Assembly (NCBI GenBank): GCA_028023455.1
Contig: JAQFVV010012395.1
Span: 1,798,001-1,862,000 of the forward strand
Length of the DNA stretch: 64,000 nucleotides
Source: Epiperipatus broadwayi
Lineage: Eukaryota > Onychophora > Udeonychophora > Euonychophora > Peripatidae
Reading direction: 5' to 3'
Within the stretch, counting starts at the first letter, position 1; each line of letters starts with the position of its first letter. The position numbers were made by a program, and so were the translations under genes. The notes under the pieces were generated by a model. It was not told the DNA's origin and searched no databases. It was given only the letters and a program-made list of their open reading frames with translations. This document shows positions 36,607-46,790 of this stretch, piece by piece.

Positions 36607-38550
36607 TAAATGGAAAAAACAATAGAATTATGACCACATCACATAGATTTAAAATTAGTAATGAGAAAATTAATAAGAATAAAAGTTTGTATAATAAAGT
36701 TGAGAGAACGTTTTTGGAATGGTTTTTGAAAGAAAAATATATAGAAGTAGATTGCAGTATTAGGAAATATATTAGAAGAAGTATTTTAAAAGCACATATA
36801 TAAATTATTGGAGTATGTTAATCATAATTTGAATCATAATAGTAAATTATAAAATTAAAAATATGGTAATAAATGGGAGATTGTTGTGTTCTATAGAAAT
36901 GGAATTGGACAAAAAAAAGTAGTTAATTGTTTTGTGATAGAAAATTGTAATAAGGAAGAAAATATTAATAATTTTGTAAATATGTTTAACATTAATTTTA
37001 CAAATGAACAATCACAGATTTTAAATAAAGGGATTAAATATATACCGTTTGTGAATAGAGTTATGCAAAAGTCAATAATTATGAGTCTGGAAACTGCAAA
37101 TATTAAGAATACTTTGAAAACAGAATTACAATCAAAAATTAATAATGTTATTAATAAATAGCATAAGTGTAATTAAAAAAAATAATGGAAGGAGAAGTCT
37201 ATTATGGAAAAGATAATTAAGGAGGATTTAATATTAACAATTGAAGATAAAGGATCAAGGTTTGTCATTTTGAATGAAGTGGACTATGATAGAAAAATAA
37301 AAGAAGATATTGTAAAGCAATCATATCAAAAGATAAATAGAGATCCAGGAAATGGAATTAAAACAAAATGTAAGATTTTATTAAATTATATGAAAATGAA
37401 ACAATTAATTAATGAAAAGGAATATAGATATTTTATATCCTACAGCCTTAGAATATCCATGCATATTTGGGAAAATTAAAACATATGAGGATGTCATGCC
37501 AGTAAGAATAATATTAAATTTTAATAATTCTTAAAGATTTATGTGTTATAATATATTAAAAAATTTCCCTCCAATAGGCTTTGGCAAATATTATATTAGG
37601 AATTCAGTAGAACTTGCAGATAAATTAAATAATATATAAATAGAAATGGAGTGATTATTTTATTTGATATTGAAAAAATGCATCAGAGTATACCTTGGGA
37701 AGAGAATATAAAAATAGTTATTGATAAAATAAAAATGAGTAATCTAATTTCAGAAGAATGCTTATGTTATTAACAAAGCATTATTACTGATAAATAATGC
37801 TTTATATTTTAAATATAAAGAAGAATTTTGGAATATAACAAAGGGATGGGTTGTGGGTTGCTTTGTTAGTGGGATTTTATTGTCAATTATGATTGACTAC
37901 ATAGAGGAAAATATAATTGATAAGTATATAAAAATAATTATAGAATATTATACATATGATGATGATGATATAATTGTAATAGGTAATAGTGGAAGTATTG
38001 TTAATGAATTTAAAGAATTGAATAACAATAAATGTAATATTATGTTTACAATGGAAAAAGAGAAGGGATTAAAATATTTAGACATTTTTTAAGAAAAGGA
38101 ATTAATGGTAAAATACTTATTAAACATTATATTAAGATTAAAGAAAAAGAAATATAATTGATCCAATTTTATGTCAGCAGTGGTTTCAGAAAATAGCAGC
38201 TTTGAAAGGATTTAAGTTAAAAAATGAATAAAGAAAGCATTTGAACAGAAATTGGAAGTTGCCAGTGGTTATGTTAATATGGGCTAAAAAAGGAAAGATA
38301 TTAAAAAGATTTTTAGAAACAATAATAATATAAAATATAGTGTAAGGAAAGTGTACGTGAATAGAAAAGAGTTTTGGTTCCATATTCAAAACATTTATGT
38401 CAGACATTGATAAAAGAAAAGTTACCTGATATTAAAGTAGGATGGAAAAATACAAAATCTTTAGGAAATGGATTTGTAATGCAAAAAAGATGAGTAATAT
38501 TAAAAATAGAGTGGGATTAGTTTATAAAATTAATTGTAAATTTTGCACTA

Positions 38551-38573
38551 TGATATATATATATATATATATG
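38551..38573. repeat. (TA)n microsatellite within the GIY-YIG region
   Basis: About 11 TA units lie directly before TATGTAGGTCAGACAGGAAA, that is, inside the codons for the YVGQTGK motif. Confidence 0.85.
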
Positions 38574-40200
38574 TAGGTCAGACAGGAAAGACTGTCATTG
38601 AATGAGGTAAGGAGCATGTTAGAGCAACTAATATAAATAATGTAAGATCAGTGCCATAAATACATTTTTTGGATTTTGGACATTAAATGAATTGTGTAAA
38701 AAATTTTCAAGTAATAAAGTATGTTAAAAATTATAAGAAAGAAAATGTTATGAAATTTTGTATATTCAAAAAAATTTAGAAGCAGCACAAATCTAGGGGG
38801 GAATGGGCATTATTGGTTATAATTTAAAATATATTTTTTTACATTGTTTTGTAAATATGTATATATATATTTTAAAAAAGGATTATAATAAGTTTAATCA
38901 TTTTTATTTACATGTATTATTTTATTTATGATATTTTCTTGTAATGTAATGTAAATAATATCCATTGGGTGGAGTTGCAGTAGAGTTGCAAAGTTTTTTG
39001 CTGATGATGTCTTCTTGTGCACAGAAAGTAGGGAAGATATGGAAGTTATGCTGAAAACATGTGCAAGGGTGGATAAAGAGATGGGGCTTAAATTTAGTGA
39101 TGAAAAATCAAAAGTAATAATGATAAATACTGGGGAAAGAGAGGAGAAAGAATTTTTATTATGGAATATAAAGTTAAACGTTGTGAGTAGCTATAACTAG
39201 TTGGGAATCATCTTAAATAATCAGAGAAATTGCATTGATAAATAGGAGAAAAAATTGATAAATGAAGCAAAGAAAAAAAAAAGGGACTGATAAAGAAATT
39301 AACAGTGTTTTCATATAAAGAAATATAATGTAGCTAGAATTGTAGGGAAGGGAGTGACAGTAACAGAGTTAATTTATGGTAATGTTACATTATGTGTTAG
39401 TAAAAAGATGTTAGAATTACTTAGAAAAAGTACAAAGAGAAGTAGGAAGACATGCATTAGCTGCAGGTGTATAGATAGCAAAGAATGCAATTCAAGGGGA
39501 AGTGGGATTGTCAAGTTGTTAAATGAGAAGTGCAAAAAGCAAAATGAAAATGTTCGATAGATTGCAATGTATGAATAATAAGAGAATAGCCAAAATAGTT
39601 TTTATTTGAGTTATGAATAAAGGACAAGCAACAAGATAGTGAGAAATGTAGTTCGGTATACAGATGATTTGGATAAAGACTTTTTGTCAGTATACTTATA
39701 CAAATAGTGAGATGATTGTGTTAGGAGAGTTGTTGAGTGTTATAGTGGTAAAAAATGGAATAGCAGAATAGATCCACTAATATAAAATAGCAAGTTGAAG
39801 AGATGGAGAACTACTATGGAGAGTAAAAAGTTTTAAATATATATAGAAGTAAACCATATTAGGTGTGAGTTAATTTATGATAATAGCAAGGAAAGTAATT
39901 GTTTAAGGCTCGAACATGATCTTTAGCAACAAGGAATATGCACATAAATGGAAAAATATGGGTAAGGATAGTCTGCAAGTTATGTAAGGAAGGCATAGCA
40001 AATATTAGGCATTTGTTAATTGAATGTAAATGCTTACAAGCAGAAAGGGTGCAAATAATGAAGTTGTGGTAGAATAAATATAAACAAAGTGATTATATAG
40101 AAAGTGAGTTCTTGATTTTTATGCTGGGTTTGTGAAAAGATAAGGAGGATTTAGATATAAAGTCCATAGAATTGGGAAAGATTATGTTGTGGAAAATGGG

Positions 40201-40444
40201 ATGGAGCAGGATAAAGAACATGGGAAAAACAAGGTGAGGAATGGAAAGGGAAGGTCATTTGGCTAGCAGGTTTTTCTGGGCATAGTGGCTGAGAGATTCT
40301 TGACTCTGAGAAAGGAAAAGCGATGGAGCAGGATAGAGAACATGGGAAAAACAAAGTGAGGAATGGAAAGGGAAGGTCATTTGGCTAGCAGGTTTTTCTG
40401 GGCATAGTGGCTGAGAGATTCTTGACTCTGAGAAAGGAAAAGCC
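40201..40444 (+). repeat. 122-bp tandem duplication in the LINE 3' end
   Basis: Unit 40201-40322 is repeated at 40323-40444 with only a few differences. Its end GCTGAGAGATTCTTGACTCT is the module also found in the Tigger-like elements. Confidence 0.95.
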
Positions 40445-40585
40445 ACAGAGCATCACATATATTAGGTATCTGCTAATTGAATGCAAATGCTTACAAGCAA
40501 AAAGGTTATAAATAATGAAGTTGTGGGAGAATAAATATAAACAAAGTGATTATACAGAAAATGGGTTCTTGGTTTTTATGCTGGT

Positions 40586-40614
40586 TTTTTTTCTATGTCA
40601 TAGCATCGGCCAGG
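40586..40614 (-). mobile_element. 3' fragment of the tRNA-derived SINE
   Basis: TTTTTCTATGTCATAGCATC followed by GGCCAGG matches only the last 25-30 bases of the SINE (antisense). It lies within A' of the LINE tail and is absent from A, so it came after the duplication. Confidence 0.7.
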
Positions 40615-40830
40615 AACAAAATAAGGGAGATCTAGATATAAAGGCTATAGAGTGGAACAAAAATGATGTGGAAATGGGAAGGAGTAGGATAGAGAAGAGT
40701 GTGGGAAAAACATAAGGTGGGGAATAGAAAGGGAAAGTAAGGTGGCTAACAGGTTTTTCTGGGCCTAGTGGCTGAGAGATTCCTGACTTCGATAAAGGAG
40801 TAGCCATATCACATCACATCATCGTGATTT

Positions 40831-41960
40831 GTTTTTCTATCTATTTTTGTTTGCGATATACCCTATGATATTTCTTATATATTAAGATTTGTATGATTTC
40901 TGTATATAAATTTTGTATATATATTTTCTAACTTTATAATTTCTTTTTTTAAATATATATATTTTTAAAGTAACCAAAATGGATTTTAGTTGACCACAGG
41001 TGTGGTTTAGATATAGATTTATTTTTAATAGTTGAAATAACCTTCAGGATGCATTATTAGATTTTTTTTCTTTTATTTCACAGATGATAATGCCAATGAA
41101 AAGGGTGCTTAGATTATGTCTGGAGGCTCAGCAAAGTAATTTATCTGCCTTTTAACAGGCTATTCTTGATAGTATTTTCTTGTTTGTCAAAATGAGGATT
41201 TTCGGGAACAATTAGTAAAATCTGTCTTTTACTGCTGGTGTAGTACTGATGTCAGACGTATTAAAATATAGAAAGACAAAAAAGTTATTTAAGGTCTTTT
41301 TAAAAAAAAAACAAACCCAAACAAACAATAATAATTGCTGATATATTTTTTCAAAAGCTTTATACATATATATATCATTAACGTTGTAGATTAATCAATT
41401 TTTTAATATATAATATGTAAAAAATGTATTTTAAAATGAAAAAAATAAATGTATTTTAATTCGAATTGTTAGATAATTTTGATTCTTAAAAATTGCAAAT
41501 TTTATTTATTATCATGGATAACAATATGGTTAAAGAAAGGACATCAAATTTACAAAAACTTTTAATCTTTTTTCTGCTTCCTAATCCTTATTCTCCAATA
41601 GCATTTTTTTAATATTTTCAGATTACTATTCCATTCACTGATCATACAAATGAAATATCTTACTTGCATGTTTAGTCACTTTACCCTTTAGCCTGTTCTA
41701 AAAGTGTTTTAATTTTTTTCACTTGCTTCAATTATTGAGGCATAAATTTATGCTAAATAGATGTCCCAAAATCTCATTGTCATTAATTAATTATTCGCAA
41801 GTTTATATTCATTGTTAATTCTTGCAATATTTTTTCTAACAATGAAAATCACATCTTTCTTTTTTTGTTTTTTGCGGTTTTAAAGTATTGTAACGATCAA
41901 TCGTTGATCTGATGAATCCAACCTAAAACAAATCAAAATTCTAAAACAAGTAAGTGGAGC
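40831..41960. other. AT-rich intron, nothing recognised
   Basis: No coding or repeat was recognised; the last part may be 5' sequence of the gypsy fragment. Confidence 0.4.
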
Positions 41961-41964
41961 ATGT

Positions 41965-43120
41965 GTGTGGATTTCAAAGATGATTCATTACGTTAATACC
42001 TATAATTTTAATGAAAGGGAGATCATTAGGATTGTGAAAAGGAATCTTCCATTGAGGATAGAACAGTCATTATTGTGCACAAATGTGGTAAATATTGAAC
42101 AGGTAGCAGAATTATTGACCAGTATAGACATGAACAACATCAGCTTGTCTACTAGAGTTCCTGAAAAGAGGAAGAGACAGCTATAATGCAATATTTTACC
42201 GAAAAAGAAAAACAACAATGACCTTAATCATTGGAAAGGTAAAGCCATACAAAATAATTCCCAAATAATATGGTAACCAAAAAGGGACCGTCTAATTATG
42301 GCAAGGCACAAATGAGCCCTCCTACTAATCCAGGGAAGTCTCCAAAACCAAGATGTAGTAACCATACACCCAAAAACCAAAAGAAACCCAACATTATAAT
42401 AAGGTACTTGAGGTTATGTTCCTCACCTCGAGATACCAAAGATACATTGAGAAACATGCAACTGACCCCCTATAGAGAGATCACTAACATGATGTGTTCA
42501 TGGGATGATAAAGTACCTAACTTCACTTTGCAAAGCTGCCCCGTGATAGAGGTTTGGTTTGAGGATCTGCTGGTTAAGGCACTATTAGATTGTGGTAGCC
42601 AGATTTTAGTGGTGTCAGTTTTTTTTTTTTTTCAAAAAATTCTCGACCAAAAACCCCAATGTTAAAACCCTGCCACTAAAATCTATTCAGATTGCCATGG
42701 CCAACAGCAAGAAGGCCAAACTAGCTCAGAAACATCTGGGTTAAGATTGAAGTAGGCCAAACAACCCTCCATGACATCATTCTTGGGGCAGACTTTTTAT
42801 ACTTGAACACTTGTGTTATTGATTTCTCTAGTAAAACCATTAGAGTAAATGAGGTCTTGGAGATGACATTGCTTCCAAGATATGATCTACTTGAGGTTGA
42901 TTGTATTACACCCAGTATCCCAGAAGCACTCATAAATGATAAACTCACAGAATCCAACTTCCTTGGAAGCAATGATGTATTTAAGTTGCAATCTATTATA
43001 ATGGAATTTAGCCTGATTTTCTCAGAGATACCAGGAGTGATAGAAGGGATTCAGCAAAGAATTAAATTGGTGCATGAACTCTCATTTGAAGCAAATTTTA
43101 TTTTAAAAATACAGTGAATC
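41965..43120 (+). mobile_element. Ty3/gypsy-type LTR retrotransposon fragment (gag end, protease, start of pol)
   Basis: The frame at 41965-42186 reads as the end of a gag capsid domain (EREIIRIVKRNLPLRIEQSL...NIEQVAELLTSI). The frame at 42270-42665 ends in a retropepsin: VIEVWFEDLLVKALLDCGSQ, where the active-site triad D-T-G is D-C-G (42588-42596). After a frame break, TLHDIILGADFLYL and IDFSSKTIRV complete the protease-like fold. The frame at 42803-43117 continues to an 'LQSIIMEFSLIFSEIPG' block that normally precedes the RT. No RT, integrase or LTRs were found. The protease change and stops make it inactive. Confidence 0.75.
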
Positions 43121-43914
43121 CCACTTGAAAATTGCTATGTTATAATTGTTCTAACATTCCCAAAAGAATTTACTAATGAATGTCAATTTTTTTTTGCTAG
43201 TATTCAGTGTTTTATCTATTGTTTAAATCTAATCTACATTTATAAGTATTGCAGAAATAGTTGCTGAGTGTGTGTGAAATATAATGTAAACGGAAAAAAA
43301 CTGTGGAATTACCTTTCTGTGTGAGGATTATCTGAAAAGATTAAAAATGTCATCTACATGGGATTAAAATAGAAAAGTTAAAATTCTTTGTATTTGTTTA
43401 GATTACTGAGAGTTATAGCATTGGTTTGATGTAATAACTTGAGTAAATAAAAAATATGAATCTGATTAAATAGGGTTTTTTTTGTCTACTATAACTTATC
43501 AATATAAGCCATTAGGTATTTAAAAAAATTATCTGTACTATATTATAAATAGTAGTTATTTCTTCTTAATATTAATTAGATTTTGCCAAGTTAAATCTGT
43601 TTCCTGGCGATTACATAAATCACATTTCCAGAATGATATATGGTATCATTTTGGATTTTCAAGCTGTTCAAAAGCATATTCTTTATGGATATCATGAAGA
43701 ATTCAGTTGGCTTATTGCTAGTCACCCCCCTCCCACTATCAACATCTCTGAGCATTAGACTTTTTAATGAATTTCATCATCTTGTGATATGATTAAAACA
43801 GGACAATTTCAATCTGATCATCTGTGCTTCAAATGAGAGTTCACATCCGATCTAATCAAATATCCACTTACCTGCTTTTTTTATTACTGTTGTTATTGGA
43901 ATTTTCAAAAGTTT
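43121..43914. other. AT-rich intron, nothing recognised
   Basis: No feature was found. Confidence 0.4.
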
Positions 43915-46790
43915 TGGCTAATCAGGTCTCTCCAAGTTCAATCCATCTTCTCCGATCTTTAGCTTCTCTACTCAACATCACCCCTGCACACTTTCTTATT
44001 TCATCCATCCATCTTACATGTGGTCTCTTTCTGGCTCTTTTACAATCTCTTGGAATCCAGTTTAAGATTTCAATTGTCCATATTTTATCATCTCTTCTAG
44101 CAAGGTGTCCAGCCCAACTCCACTTCAATCTTTTAACTTGTTCAATGAGGTCAGTAACACCTGTTTATTCTTTTCCCACACATTGCGTTTTCAATCTCTT
44201 TTGTTACTCCTAACATGCATCTCTCCATACTTCTTTGAGTGGTCTGAAGTCTCTGTATTGCTCTTCTATTAAGTGTCCAAGTCTCAGATCCATAAATAAG
44301 AACTGGCAAAACACATTTATTAAAAACCTTCCTTTTCAAACACATAGGCATATTTCCTTTTAGTATCAAGTTATTAAAGCACTCCAACCAAGTTTAATTC
44401 TATGATTGTCCCCTTGTCTTATACCCTTTTCAATGTTGACTTTCCCAGTATCATTACATAATCTAATTGTTGCTGTTGCATTTTTATAAATATTCTTTAA
44501 AATATGACAATATCCTGGATCTATGTCTTCATGATCCAATGCTTTAATCACTGAAGAAATGTTTATAGAATCAAATGCCTTTTCATAATCTACAAATCCA
44601 AAACATAATGGCAATTCATATTCATTTGCCCTTTCTATAACTTCTCTCAATACCTGGATATGATCTACTGTACTAAAACCACTTTTAAATCTAGCTTGTT
44701 CTCTTGGTTGGTGGAAATCCAATGTTCTCTGTAGACGACTTGTAATTATCTTGGTAAAAATTTTGTATAAAACTGATAAAAGGCAGAAAAGTCTGTAATT
44801 CTAATATCTTCTTTATCACCTTTTTTAAATATTAATATTACTACTTCATTCTTTCAATCATCTTGAACATCTTTATCATTTAGACATTTGGTATATAACT
44901 TTGCTAAAAAAAATTCTACCTGCTTGTTTTAATACATCAATTATAATTCCATTGTTACCTGGAGCCTTTCCTTTCTTCATACATTTAATTGCATGTCTCA
45001 CTTCTTCATTTAAAATTCTGGGCAATTCAGATGTAATAGATATAGGAGGTACTTGTTCTTTATTACTATATAATTCTTGATAAAAGTCTTCTACCCATTT
45101 CATGATGTCATCTCTCTTTTTAGTAATAAGTCCATCTTTTCTTCTTATTGCAGATATAAATTTCCTACCAATACCAAAATATTGTTTTACATTCTTGAGT
45201 CTTATTTTCTTCAACAGCTTTCCTTGCTAGTTCACAGTTATACTTTCTTATATCATTTTCAACTCTTTTCCGCACCATTTTACAAAATTCAAGATATTCA
45301 ATTCTTTTAAATGCATCATTTTTATATATCTTCATATTCCTTCTTTTCTTCATAAATTCTCTAGTCTCAGTAGAAATTTTGTTGGTCAATTGTTACTTTT
45401 TTCTACCAGCTATCTTTGTTGCAGTTTTTACAAATGTATCAGTTATTTTCACATTAATTTCATTCAAATCTAAATCATGTTCAAAATCTACTAATACTTG
45501 AAACCGATTTGTAAGTTCTAATTTAAATTCATTAGAATGTTTCTGAAGATTAGAAATATCAACTGTAAATATTGTTTTTCTTAATAATTTTTGTCTCTCT
45601 AGTTTTGCATTAACATGTATCTTACATCTTACTAATCGACGATCACTTTCTGTGTTAAATTTATTAAGAACATTACAATCTTGAAATATGTATTTTGTGT
45701 TAAATTTATTAAGAACATTACAATCTTGAAATATGTATTTTCTGTTAGTCAAAATTTGGATGCTTCCATGTCCATTTCCTTTCAACATTTTTCTCAAAAA
45801 AAGAATTCATAATCTAAAGTTTTTCTTTTTCTGCAAACTCCACAAGTCTATGTCCTCTCTCATTTCTATTACCATAACCAAAATTACCTACAACACTTTC
45901 ATCTTTCATTTGTTTACCAATTCTAGCATTAAAGTCTCCCATAACAATTTTAAAAGGTTGTTTACTCTGATCAAAAGCCTTTTGTACATCCATATAAAAA
46001 TCTTCTACTACTTCATTACTATGAGAACTTGTTGGGGCATAAACCTGAATTATCTGCATTTGGTATCTGCTATTATCTGCATTTGGTATCTGCTATTAAG
46101 TTGTATAACTAATCTTGCCAGTCTGTCCGATAGACCATCAATCTCCACAATGTTGTTCGTCCACTTTTTATTTATAATGAATCCTACTCCATTTGTATTT
46201 TCAATATTTGTGCTTTTATAATAGCATAAATGTTCACTTTTTAATCAGTTGTCTCTTCACCTTTTCTTCTAACTTCACAAAGTCCGATAATGTCCCATTT
46301 AATCTAAGACAGTTCTTCTAATTCTTGCAATCTTCCTTCACTTGAAAGTGATCTGCCGTTGTAAGTACCTGAATAAAAAGTTGTCAACAAATGGCAGCCT
46401 GGGTCCGCAATCGGGATTTTTAGCACCCTCCGCCTTCGGCCACCAAACACTGCCTTAGTTGGTGACTTTACAGCTTCCTGGGAATAAGGGCCATGATTTA
46501 TTTTTATCTGTCATAATTGTATATGTGTATTGGAAAAATATTTATCATTTACACAAACATTCATTCTACCTTATCAGACAACTGAGAAGAAAGAGCATGG
46601 TGTTTCTTGATCTTAAACTCAGAGATAAAAAGCCCATAAACTCACCATGCTGGCTAATGCATGTTGGTGAGCAGCACATCCATGTTCATATACTATATGA
46701 ATAATCACATAGCAATAACCGCTGCAATGACAAGAATGTATGGAGTGGACACTAGGAATTTGCCTTGCTCGGTTCCTTTAAGGCCTCCAA
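43915..46790 (-). mobile_element. RTE-like non-LTR retrotransposon, copy B
   Basis: Reads 5' to 3' on the - strand. The GC-richer promoter-side region is about 46790-46380. The AP-type endonuclease at 46059-45814 has QIIQVYAPTSSHS and VMGDFNARIG, then NFGYGNRNERGHRLVEFAEK. A linker lies at 45797-45165. The RT runs from 45214 (KCMKKGKAPGNNGIIIDVLK) to 44366 (FGFVDYEKAFDSINISSVIK is motif A; GIRQGDN is motif B). The C-terminal part is at 44387-43922 (CVLPVLIYGSETWTLNRR and WSWAGHLARRDDKIWT). Motif C (F/YADD) is missing: the sequence jumps from GIRQGDN to HRIKLGWSA. It has frameshifts and a 45-bp duplication, so it is inactive. It is one of the least decayed LINE copies here. Confidence 0.85.
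45651..45740 (-). repeat. 45-bp tandem duplication in the LINE linker
   Basis: TGTGTTAAATTTATTAAGAA starts at 45651 and 45696. The protein shows KYIFQDCNVLNKFNT twice. Confidence 0.95.

Larger units (their letters stand above)
34512..38970 (+). mobile_element. Penelope-like element (RT plus GIY-YIG), degenerate
   Basis: Broken frames on the + strand read in order as a Penelope-type protein. An N-terminal helical part lies at 36631-37161. Then come LILTIEDKGSRFVILNEVDY (37228-37287, the 'K-A-DKG' box), FGKIKTYEDVMPVR, YYIRNSVELADKLNN, and FDIEKMHQSIP at about 37662-37694 (RT motif A). VSGILLSIMIDYIEENI at 37867-37917 is motif B region; YTYDDDDIIVIG at about 37949-37984 is the catalytic box, with one extra residue. 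FTMEKEKGLKYLDI follows. The tail has GLVYKINCKFC...YVGQTGKTVIE at 38516-38600, a GIY-YIG endonuclease. Stops and frameshifts are many, so it is inactive. The 5' part is split by MITEs at 34745-35260 and 35415-36606; the 3' terminal repeat is cut by the LINE at about 38970. Confidence 0.85.
38970..40830 (+). mobile_element. Non-LTR retrotransposon, 5'-truncated, with rearranged 3' end
   Basis: It starts abruptly at the catalytic box: VAKFFADDVFLCTESREDME (FADD at 38997-39008), then KTCARVDKEMGLKFSDEKSK, a normal RT motif C/D region. Stops follow, then VCKLCKEGIANIRHLLIECK at about 39971-40030, a C-x2-C-x7-H-x4-C knuckle typical of LINE C-termini. The sequence from about 40000 is then duplicated in the order A (40000-40200), B (40201-40322), B (40323-40444), A' (40457-40676), B' (40677-40806), ending in a TCACATCACATCATC tail. 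It overwrites the 3' repeat of the Penelope-like element. Clade uncertain. Confidence 0.75.

Noticed and set aside
43824-44213. 129-codon + strand frame, and similarly 45733-46221
   Set aside because: They are shadows of the RTE-like element, which is coded on the - strand.
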